The notes under the pieces: generated by a model
Databases searched by the model: none
Told to the model about the DNA's origin: nothing
What the model saw: only the letters and a program-made list of their open reading frames with translations
Part shown: positions 42,601 through 54,600 of the stretch, one piece after another
Position numbering within the stretch: position 1 is the stretch's first letter
Layout: every line of letters begins with the position of its first letter
Translations under genes and position numbers: made by a program
Assembly (NCBI GenBank): GCA_033026295.1
Contig: CM065182.1
Coordinates: 8,184,001-8,248,000, forward strand
Source of the DNA: Channa striata
Taxonomy: Eukaryota > Chordata > Actinopteri > Anabantiformes > Channidae
DNA: 64,000 nt
Direction of reading: 5' to 3'

Positions 42601-45600
42601 TTGTTGACGTGTGGCTTTGATATTTGTTTTTAATTTGCAGGGTGATCTGTAAGCTCTTGGCCTCTAAGAGTGAGAGTATCCGGGTTCAAGCGCTCAAGGT
42701 CTTGGGTTACTTCCTCAAACATCTGGGTCACAAGTAAGTACCTCTTTCTCCCTATGCTGCCTGTTTGGTTAGTGATGAATGGGTGAATCACTCAAATGAG
42801 GAAACAAAACATTTACACAAAAGTGTGTAAGGAGATTGAAACACACCACTGCAGTAAAAACAGTGCAGTCTCCAGTGAGCCTCAGGAGTGTTTGTTTGGA
42901 TGTAAGGATGGCGTCCTCATCATCACAGCCAAGCAGAATAATCATTTTGTCAGCAAGCACTGGCAGGGAGGTGGAACCTTGATGAGCGGCAATAAATGCT
43001 GGGGGATTTATTCATCCCATGTGACATACGTGCCTCTCGCTGCACGACATGGGAGCAGCCTGTCATGCTGCACCTGAGCTCTGCACCTTCAGTCGCCACC
43101 TACTTCGTATCTGCTCGAACCCCAACATCCTGCAGGGCTGCCTCTTTACGTTTAAATGTCACTTCAGTACTTGTGGAAATGTAATATTGATCCAGGGTGA
43201 AAGTCATTGATAAATAAAACTGCACAAAATGCAGCCAAATTGTGTTTGAGTACCTAAGCCAGATAAACATAACTTGTTTATATGTCATAAATTATCAAGA
43301 TTTAAAAAATGTCTGCAGTAATCAGGATTTCAGAAGCACTGGCAAAAACTGCTTGTCATTCTAAATTGAGTTGAAGAATTGAAAAAACAATTTTGACAAA
43401 AATTGTTATTATATGCAATTTCTTAGACCAGTTTTAGATTGGCTAGGGATGCATACCTTTACATTTGATTGCAACACTTTACCTATTTACAGTCAAACTA
43501 CTCACAAATGGAAGATTATTTATTTTTATCACATCATTAGACCATATGTGCTTTATTCAAATTGCCTATCAATGTTATAGATTGGTAAAAGCTAATTAGG
43601 GATGCCATACCTTTTCTGACATTTGAACCATGCAACAGAGATGCTTTACCCCTCAGATTTAGATGGATCAAACAAAAAGCGCCACTACTCACAAATGGAA
43701 GATGATTTATTTTTTCACATCACCTTACAAAATCTTTTGTTGAGGTTCTAATAAGAGACCTGTTTTAGGAACAAGCCGTTTATTCAAATTTTTGCCTATC
43801 AATGTTACCGTGCCAGCAGCAGAACATCCTAATGCCTACTGAATAAAGGAGAAAACATCATTAATTTAGTGATTCACAGTCTCTTTTGACATCTCCCCAT
43901 TACTCCACGCTGTGAAAAATAAATATCCTGAATCCAATAGCTACTTCAGCGTTTAACTTAAGTGCGTGTGTTTCTTTAACCCGGGTCGCGGTGTGGCCTT
44001 ATTATGATAGAGACAGACTTGTGTTCTGTTTGTTTTCTTTTTTATTAAATGAAATCAGACAGACAAAGGAGTTGGCCCTGTATGTAACAAACAAACATCT
44101 TCTAATTTGTAATGTAAATTTAGTAATTTGTAATAAGAAATTAATTATATTGGTTGAAATAAAAATACTCAAACAGCTAATATGATAAAATGTGTTAAAC
44201 GTTACTGTGTTTGTCAATAATCTGATTATGGTCAAGAATTTAAAGACGTTTTGATTAAAAAGAATAAATACAACATTTTTGTCAACCCTGAATTCTGAGC
44301 CTTTTAAATTCAAAGTCTCTTAATGGTACAATTTTTACCCACTGGCAAGGTTAATAGTCAGCATTAATAATTCACAGCCATGTGAGAATGGCCTCAGTGA
44401 CTGCTGCAGTGTTATCATTCTGTTAATGTCTCCTGTTAATTTCGTTGGGATTCGTTTCTCATCCTCTTTGGTACTATTGTAAGTGACAGGGCCACATGGA
44501 GCCACCTGCCAATATCAGACTGTCATCAGGCCAGTGACAATCAATGTCAGTTTCGACTGTCATAAATTCTCTTATGAATGGCAGCCCGTGTGTGCGTGTG
44601 CTTGTTCTCTTGCAGGAGGAAGGTAGAAATCATGCACACACACAGTCTGTTCACACTACTGGGGGAGAGGCTGATGATGCACACCAACACCGTCTCCATC
44701 ACCACGTACAACACTCTGTACGAGGTAGGTGACTGTTTGACGGGGGCTCGTTCGCATGTCGCGTCGCTACAGCACAATTCAAGAGGTTGTCGTGGCATTT
44801 AATTGATGACTGTTGATCTTCTGTCTGTGCAGATTCTGACAGAGCAGGTCTGCACTCAGGTGGTTCACAAACCCCACCCTGAGCCGGACTCCACGGTCAA
44901 GATCCAGAATCCCAGTAAGCATGGGAACGCGGTAGCCTGTAGCCATAACCTCAGAACTTGAAAGTCAAAGCTTGAAGTCAGCTCTTGTCATTTATAGTTT
45001 TCTTTTTTATTCAAAATGCCTCTCCTTCCTTCTTCACCCTTTCCCTCTCCATTACCTATATTCACCCCCCCCCCCCAGTGATTCTAAAGGTAGTGGCGAC
45101 CCTGCTGAAGAACTCCACTCCCAGCGCTGAGCTGATGGAAGTCAGGAGACTTTTTCTCTCCGACATGATAAAACTGTTTAGTAACAGCCGCGAAAACCGC
45201 CGGTGAGAGCGCACAGATGATATCATTTTCTTCTGACAGCATGATGATTGTTATTCTTACAAGTGGAGGTGCAGCCTTGTTCACATGCAGTTGTTTGTGT
45301 TGTCAAACCAGCTGCCTGCTGCAGTGCTCTGTGTGGCAGGACTGGATGTTCTCCCTCGGATACATCAACCCTAAGAACCCAGAGGAGCAGAAAATAACTG
45401 AGATGGTTTACAACATATTTAGGATCCTGCTCTACCATGCCATCAAGTACGAATGGGGAGGCTGGAGGGTCTGGGTTGATACCCTCTCCATCGCACACTC
45501 CAAGGTAAGATGGGGATATGCAGTTTTCAGGCAGTATATTTGTATCGTCTTGATTTTAATTTATCTGCAGCAAACATCAGTTCTTGGTGTTTGAATTGTT

Positions 45601-48600
45601 GGGGGCAGCACGTGCAATCATGTATCAGTATTCTCCTTTGTCCGGTGGATTAGTGTTTGTAATATTGACTGATGTATTGTAGATAGGGCATTGTCAGATC
45701 TGGCTTAAGTTGGGAGAAATCTTTACTGAACATTTGCTTTACCATGACAGTACATCTACAGTGCTGGCGATAATGATTTTTAGGTATTGATATTTTAAAA
45801 GAAGCTATCATAAAGGCTGAGCAGGAATATTGATTTGCACATACATTAGTTGCAGGGACCAGAGTGATTCTTTCTTTCCAAGGCTTGGTGATGGAACTTT
45901 AACTCCCTCATTTTCTTATGGCAGTACAAAGTGAGGGGACATAATGGATGATGGTGTAATTGCCCTGTAGGGCTAGTGTCCTAGTTTTGTCCATCCAGCT
46001 TTTGGTGCAAATGATCGACGAGCCACTCAAGAACTACCTGGTGGGGACATTATTGTTGTGAGGGTTAACCGTTGTCAGTTCTGATCACATGTCCAATTAT
46101 ATCCCCACCATCTGTCACAGGTGACCTATGAAGCCCATAAGGAGTATCTGGCTAAAATGTACGAAGAGTACCAACGTCAGGAGGAGGAAAACATGAAGAA
46201 GGGGAAGAAAGGCTCGGTCTCCACCATCTCTGGGCTCTCTGCTACGCCCGCCCCTGTTGTCAACGGCAACCTGGAGATTGATGACAACTCCCAGACACAG
46301 ACACCTGAGAGCGAGGCCGAGTACAGCGAGGGGGCTGGCGGAGACTCACGCAACCTCCTTGCCGAAGGTGCTGTGAAGCGACCCAATGGAGAAGCACTGA
46401 CACCCGTGGAGCAGAGTGCTGTTCCAGGGGTGAGGGTGGAGGTCCACGACCTGCTGGTGGACATTAAAGCAGAGAAGGTAGAGGCCACAGAAGTGAAGCT
46501 AGATGACCTGGACCTGTCTCCAGAAGGCCTAGGTGGAGGTGTAGGCGGAGGAGGCGGGGTAGGAATGGAGAATGGACCTCTAGTAGAGGTGGACTCTCTC
46601 CTGGACAGCGCCTACTGCGCTGTAGTTCAGAACCTCAACGGGAATCTGGCGCCTAAAGATGACACTCCAGGCTCAGTGGTTGGGATGGGTTCGGGCCTGG
46701 GCCTTTCAGGCGTCAACTTGGAGGATGATGGGAACATGGGTCCACTTATCACACTGGCCGATGAAAAGGACAGTGTCCCAAGCAACAACGGATTTCTCTT
46801 CAGCAAGGTACAGCGGGGACTGAAGAGTGTCACTGATGAATGAAAATCTAATGTGTAGAGCCACATCTTCGCCTTCTGACTTGGAATAATAAACCAACAA
46901 TTAGTCACTAGTGTATCTTTACAACTTCCTAACCTTCTTAATCCTTGTTTTCTAACAAAAGGTCTTTATCTAACGTCTTAATGTTCTTCTAATTTTTATT
47001 ACCTCATTTATCTTCTTTAGGTTGATGAGAAGCTGCTTCCAGCTCTGGCAGCCACAGACCCCCTTGTGTTAGCAAGTCCAGACCAGCCCACACCATCCGG
47101 CCCAGTCCCAGCTCACTCTACCATCAGTGCCAGTGATGATCTCAGCCTGCTGGCCCATATGACCAGCTGTGGCTCTGATTTAACACAGAGCCACACATCT
47201 GGGGAACTTCCAGAGGATGGGCCCTTCAAGATCCAGAGCCCTCTTGCTGACATCAGCTCCATCGCTGAGGCTGAGAGCCAAAACCAGATCCAGGGAGCCT
47301 CTAGATCAGATTTCCCAGAGGCAGAGGGCGCATCTGGGGTAGAGGGAGAAGCTACAGGGCTCAAGACTGGTGGAGACACAGCTAGCACAACATCTGATAC
47401 AGAGAGGTCAGATGACGGGAAAGACAAGGACACAAAAAAGATCCAAACTACTGCCACTACTCAGGTGCGTTTGTTTGTCCTTCTGTTCGTTTGAGTCTGC
47501 GTAGTAGTTCCCAGGTCATTCTAGTTGGACTAATTGTGGTTTGTACGGGAGTTTATATTACTACTAAATATCAGCATATATATATAAGTGTAACGTTTTT
47601 TTTTAATCTTTCAACTAATCCTAACCCACCTGGGCAAACTCGAGTAACTCTGACTTGTTTCTTTTTTTGTGTTCGTACAGATATACAGTAGTAGGGCAGG
47701 TTAAACCGCTTCTGGTTAGGACTTAGCAGATGCTCCTTTTCACTTTCCTTCACAGGTTCAAGAATCTTTAGTCACAAGCCTCTTCTCCAAGCTCTAGGCC
47801 AACGCTGCCCCAGTTTGATCAGCTGTGTGAATAGACAAGCTGGTAGAGTTCAGCTGCAGACAGTTTGTCTGCGGAGAAAGAGGAAAGCAGAGCGACTGCC
47901 CACACATGAACTACGTTTCCCTAATAGCTCAGTGAATATATAAGGGCTTTCTGAGAGTCTAACTAATAGTTTCTCTTATGAAATTAAATGTCATAACTGG
48001 ATGTGTGCCAAGTTTAACAGTAGACTGTAATGAGATGTACTGAAAGGCCTCAAATCTGTTCCCGATTCCTTTGTAGGCCCTACACGGTCGCACTGCAGCC
48101 CAGCTGGAGCGTGACCTACGGGTCGATCTGGGTTTCAGGGGCATGCCCATGACGGAGGAGCAGCGCCGGCAGTTCAGCCCCGGCCCACGCACAACCATGT
48201 TCCGCATCCCAGAATTCAAGTGGTCTCCCATGCACCAGAGATTGCTCACTGACCTGTTGTTTGCCCTGGAGACTGATGTGCATGTATGGAGGAGGTGAGT
48301 TATTGTGTGAGGCGTGTGTCTCATGCAAATTCCACACAAAACCAGCTTGGCTGATTTTTATTTATATCCTAAATGCTGACCGCATGGCACAGTCACACAA
48401 ATCTGCAAGTGCAAGATAAACTATTCGACACTACTAGCACTTATGCCTTGTTTTCATTGCATCGGTATTGATCACACATGTAAAGGAAATTAGATTAGAC
48501 TGAACTTCAAAAAGTGAAGTCATACTTCAGGATGCTTCATGATGAAATTGACTCTTACTTTCCATTACAGCCACTCCACCAAGTCAGTGATGGATTTTGT

Positions 48601-51600
48601 GAACAGCAATGAGAACATCATCTTCGTCCACAACACGATCCACCTCATTTCTCAGATGGTGGACAACATCATCATTGCCTGTGGAGGCATCCTGCCTCTC
48701 CTGTCTGCTGCCACCTCCCCTTCTGTAAGTGGCTCTACCCCACCCCTCTGTGGAAGGAGGGAAAACTGCAGCTCAACCGCTGCCTCGTTACTCCTGACTG
48801 GGGTTGAGATTTAGTCTTTTAAAATTTTTAAACAGCATATTTAAGGATGGTTTTACTAAATAAAAATGCAAGATTCTTGATTCTTGTGATCCATGTGTTT
48901 CTATATATTTACTGTCAACCTAACATTTCCTGCACACATTTTTTGACCTTATTTGATATTTTTTCTAATCCCTTTTACCTAACAATCTATTTATTTTGAT
49001 AGCTTGCTAATGTTTATATTATTTATTTTTAATCATTTTTTCTTTTCCTCTCTGTGTTACATGTGATCTCTGTATTTTCTTGTCCTTTGTTGTCTGTTTT
49101 GTCTGTTTTTGCATGTGCAGAGTTCTAAGAGTAGTGCCAACACTGTAAGTTGCATTTTCTCCCTCTCTATTCTACTAATAATTTGTTCTGTTTATTTACC
49201 ATTGTGACTGGCACTAACCCTTGCCTGTCTGACATCCATAGTGTTTCTATTTGTTGTGCTTCTTTGCTGCTAATCAATAGTCCCCCTTATACTGGTTGTA
49301 CATATTGTGTGTATGCATTGAACACTCAGCCTCAGCGTATCTTGTTCTTAAAGATATAATATTCTAACTTTGTTAGAATATTATGTAAATAAGGGGGATT
49401 GAATAGACTAAAAAGCCAGACGGTGGTTGGTTGATAAGGAGAATATACTGTACTGTGTTTCGAAGTATATTTTACGACTGATAAAGCATGTGAGTTTTCC
49501 AAAATACCTTGGGGGTTGCATCTTGCTAAGCCTGTCCCATTTTTATCAACACTAAAGAAGGCAGGAGGAGTCGGACCCCAGAGAGGGTCAGAGAGAGAGG
49601 AAGTGACCCCTGTTCCTGGGGGAGGAGGCGCAGGGGGAGAGGTGCGTAAAGAGCTTGAGACTCCCACCATCACCAGAAGAGCTAAGAGCACCAACCCAAG
49701 CCCTTCTGTCCTCACCTTGTGTGTCTGTTATTCCCCAAATGTATGTGCTCACTTGCTCGGACGAGCCTCCAGATGCTTGCACTTTGTCGACTCTCCACAG
49801 CCCTGCACATTCTGCTTACCCAAGCAGAGGCACAGCAAACCACACATTTGGTTTGGTTGCAGGTCTTATCCCTGCCACATGTTTATGTAGATACACTAAA
49901 AACCAGATAATTAATTTCTGGTTTGGGTGAACATACGGACTCTGAAATATACTGTAGGCTTGCTTTTCCTGTCTCTACACTGCTTCTGTTTCTCCTAATA
50001 GGCCACACTGCCACTTTCACATTCCCACGGTTGCCATTACCTGTGTGTCATCAGGCTGCACTTCCTCTGTGTTGTTTAGAGCACCTCATGTTGCCAGAAT
50101 CCATTGTATCTCACTCAAACCGGCATGACACTCAAGGTTGCGTTTCCCGTTTGTTGGTAAAACCAGCCGTGGCTGTTGTGGTTGTGCTTGTGTAACGCCG
50201 AGCTGCACCAGTTTTCTAAAAGTTGCTTCCCTCGTTGAAAAACTGAGGAAACTAAAGTATTTCATTACATTTCTAAAACAAGTGAGAGCATCTAGCTCAT
50301 TGTCTTTACATGTTTGTTTCACACTGAATAATTGGAAAGCATATGTGTGCGTTTTTCCCTCTCAGACGGAGCTGGAGAACATCGAGGCCACACAGGGCAT
50401 GTCTTCAGAAACAGCGGTCACCTTCCTGTCTCGTCTCATGGCCATGGTGGACGTGTTGGTGTTTGCCAGCTCTCTCAACTTTAGTGAGATCGAGGCAGAG
50501 AAGAACATGTCCTCAGGAGGGCTGATGAGGCAGTGCCTCCGTCTGGGTGTGTGTCGCTAGCAAGTTTTCAATCTTGACCGAGTGGTTTTTAAATCCACAC
50601 TTCATGGCCTTGTTCATTAGGGCTGCAACTAAAAAAGCAGCAGTTGCTCTCATGTGCAATGGTTTCTGATTATGTTAACATATATAATAATACATGGATT
50701 TTGTATTGTTGTAGTTTTATTTTTAGTCAATTGATTTCACAGTTTATGAGCTTATTTTATGATTTTATTTCGGCGCTAATATTAAATACTCTCAATATTG
50801 AAAAAAAAATGTCACATGTCTAAACCCTGATTTTTTTCCTCCCGTTTATCCTTTTATAAACAGCAGGCAACAGGTTTAGGTAGACTGCCATTATGTAATA
50901 TTTGTAATCTGTGAGTAAAGCATAAAGAACCAGATATTTAATAGATACCAATATTTGATGGTTTGAGGTTCTTAAAAATAAATAATTTTCAGCCTTAAAT
51001 ACAGTAACCTGGTATTCTGTAATTTATCATTGGTATTTTTCACTCTTTCCTGATGTTTTTGTTGGAGAACAAATAGGTGATATGTTTAGAAAAAAAGCAT
51101 GGTTACGTTTAGATCTGTTATTAAAAATAGCTATTAGCTGGATTGTAGACCTATAATCAATTTATATTATATGTTCATAATGAGGGCCTTGGTCATATAC
51201 CCTTAAAACAAATAAATTTACCTAGAGGCCAACAAGCAGAAGCATGTTAACAATTCACAATATTCCTGCACATCTTTTGTTTTGTTTGTGAAGCTCATCA
51301 CATGATACTTACAGTAGATGTTTCATCTTCGCCTCTCCGTCTCTCCCTCAGTGTGCTGCGTGGCAGTGAGGAACTGTCTGGAGTGCAGGCAGAGACAGAG
51401 AGATCGAAGCTGCAAGTCCTCCTTAACCAGCAGCAAGTCACAGGACAGCCTCCACAGTGCCTCCACCACCAGCAAGGTACCACACACACGACAGAAATAC
51501 ACACCCTGCTCCCAACACTTTAAAATCTCGCACAGAATCATGCATATGTATGACACACCACATTTGACATTCTGTCTTCCACATTTAGCAGGATCCAGAC

Positions 51601-54600
51601 AGACTCCTGCAGGATGTAGACATCAATCGTCTTCGAGCTGTGGTTTTCAGAGATGTGGTAAGAGCGTGTGCATGTATTTTTAGTGTATACAGTATCTCGT
51701 GTCTGGTTATAAATATAAAGAAATAATAGTATTTTGACTGAATAAGTGTGTGTGTTATTTTGCTGTAGGATGACAGTAAGCAGGCTCAGTTTCTGGCACT
51801 GGCAGTCGTCTATTTTATCTCAGTTCTCATGGTATCGAAGTACCGGGACATCTTGGAACCCCAGCGAGAAATTGGCAGATCCACCAGCCTATCAGGAAGA
51901 AGCATTCGCCATGAGATCAACTCCCCAACCAGTACAGGTTATTCTTGTTTTTCCTTTCCTGTAATATCCTCTGTATTAGTGGGTAATCTCCGATGAGCCA
52001 GTGGTGACTCATGATAGTGGCGTCGGTGTAGTGAAGACAGGATTCAGGCAAACAACAAAACCTCTGTCAACAAAATAAGACAATTGCAGCAGGAAAGGCT
52101 GGTGAAGGGAGAAAAAAGCGTACAAGCATCTCAGAATCCTAATGTTAAAAACAATGTGTTGTGGACTTTCTTTTCAATACATTACACCAAAAGAAATTAT
52201 TTTTGTTTTGCAATTAAATAACTGTTCCTTCTCAAGTGCATTATTTATGTTCTTCCTCCAGAGCATCCATCTTCAGCTTTCTCTGACCGTGACAAACAGA
52301 CCCCCACCCCTGTGGATGACTCTCCACGGGCCGGCCTCCCCCACACAGACTCAGGCATCGGAGAAGAGGGCCATGTGGCAGGGTCCCTGAATGGCTCGGA
52401 GATGGGTCTGGGGCTTGGCCTCAGCCTGGTGGGGAGAGACGCAGACATGGGAGTGGGAGGAGGTGGGGGAGGAGGCACGGATCTGCTGTGTAGTCTGTCG
52501 ACTGACATTAGGAGGTCACAGGAGAGCCTTCTGGATTCTCCGCACAACCCCAGCTCCACCCCCAACCCCAACCAAGCCCCACCCTCGTCCATCTCCAGCA
52601 TTAGTCAAACAAACAAAGGCATCAATGTAAAGGTGGGTCTGTGGGACTCCCATTCAGACCTGGCTGTGTAAATCCAGATATATTCAATTTAGGGCCTGAG
52701 ACATACTGTGGACAGAGTCCACTCAGGAAATGTCTTGGCATTTACAAATTTTACGTCACAGGGCTCCTTGAGCATTTTAAATGTTTTTTTAATGATCAGT
52801 CTCTAATTTTAGCATGTTGCTCTGTATGCTTGAAATGGATTTTGAAGTGATGTCTGAGTACATATACAGTTTTCTATCTGTTGGGTTTTGTCAATGTAAA
52901 GATGAGTATTAAAGTGAAAAAATATTAGGTCAAGACATTAAACTCCTCAATAGTCTCATCTTGTAGTCACCGAATTTGTTGTTCTCTGTGAAATGCAGGA
53001 GATCCTGAAGAGCTTGGTGGCAGCGCCAGTCGATGGTGGAGAGTTAGGACAGGAGTCTGGACCAACACCCTATCACCCAGACCCGGCCCTGAAGACACAC
53101 CCCATGCTGCCCATGCAGTTCCACTCCTTCGACAGGTCAGTCCCAGTTACTGCTTGACAAGGAGCAGAAAACCAGATGGGAATATTAGCGTACGGCTAGA
53201 GTACGACCTGAGAGATAATCTGTGAATCAGTTTTCCTGCATGTACAGATTGTTTACAGATACACCTGCTGTTCATCAAGTTGCTGTACATCTGTGGACCA
53301 ACAATGGCTGCAAAAATTAAAATATTTACAAGCTTTTAGAAAATGATTACCCAATTTAAACACATCTTTTGTATTGTAACTTTTGTTTACAATTAGTTTT
53401 AGTTGCCAAAATAAATTGATTTTTTTCAAATGAAGCTTCATAATACACAAAAACAAAGCACAGTGGGGCTTTAGTGGATTGATAAATTTAGTGTGAACTA
53501 CATTTGGAAAAAAATATTAAGTTTCAGACCTCTCTTATGTAATAAGACAAACATATTATAAGATGCAGAGGTATTGGTGTTGAATGAGTAAGTTGTTAGA
53601 CCTAATAGGACATTAACAGTTTTGTAGATTGTTAAATTGTTGTCCAAACTCCATAAAAACACAATAATTATCCTCTTGGCTAAAAATCACATTCTATAAA
53701 ACTGAAATCACCAAAGTGACTTTAGGTGGTTAAACAGCTGTGTAACCAACAGCTTATCATTATAGTCACATAATCATACCTGCACATCTGAAGACGTCAT
53801 GTCTGGGGCAGCTGACGTCCACTATACTTTCCTTCAAACAAATGATTTCTCACCCTCACAGGAGTGTTGTGGTTCCAGTCAAAAAGCCGCCCCTGGCAGC
53901 CTGTCAGTCAACACGGTGGGCACACCCACCACCAGTGGAGCAGCTACTGCTGGCAGCACGCCCAATATTTTTGCTGCTGCGACAGCAACACCCAAGAGCA
54001 TGATCAACACTACAGGTGAGCGACGCCACACAGACACACACACACACGTATGTGTGTTTGCATGCGTGTGTGAGAATGTATTTATGTATGTATAAGTGTG
54101 TGTGTGCCTTTAAGGAGAAGCAGCAGACAGATACCTGCAGCATGACAAAGGTGTTTGTGTGTGAAGGGCCTTAGGCAATTTGAAGACCATTCAGCAAAGC
54201 AAGGTTGATTTTTTTTCTTTAATGTGAGACTATTTTTGCGCTTGCTGGCCCTTGACAACCAGAAAAGGCCACAGTAGAAACAAAGTGAACCTATAGTGCG
54301 GCAGATTCTGTTATGATTGGTTTCACTTGTCAGAGGTCAAATATAGGAAACTGCAGGCCGCATACAGTGCAGTGAATAGAATATTTTAGCCAAGTCATTA
54401 ACCCTTAAAACACAGGGCAACTCTGCCGAGCTAGACTGTATTCCCCTCAGACAGCTCACATTTGATACTCCTTATTGAAAAACATGGGCACAGATATTTT
54501 TTGATATGGATGTTAAATTAAAGGATTGGTTTACAGAATTCTAAATGTACCTTATTCTCAATCAACAGTTCCGTGTCCTGCATAAACAATAAAACCGACT

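Noticed and set aside
46808..46843. Read-through end of w21 as a stop-containing isoform
   Set aside because: A normal donor and a phase-matched next exon (w22) make splicing the simple reading. The extra 12 codons are not conserved as far as I know.
46177..46908. Minus-strand open frames opposite w21
   Set aside because: Shadows of the real coding exon.
52633..52671. Extension of the w30 open frame to a stop at 52669-52671
   Set aside because: Consensus-like donor gtgggt at 52633 and exact phase to w31 show that the extension is intronic.
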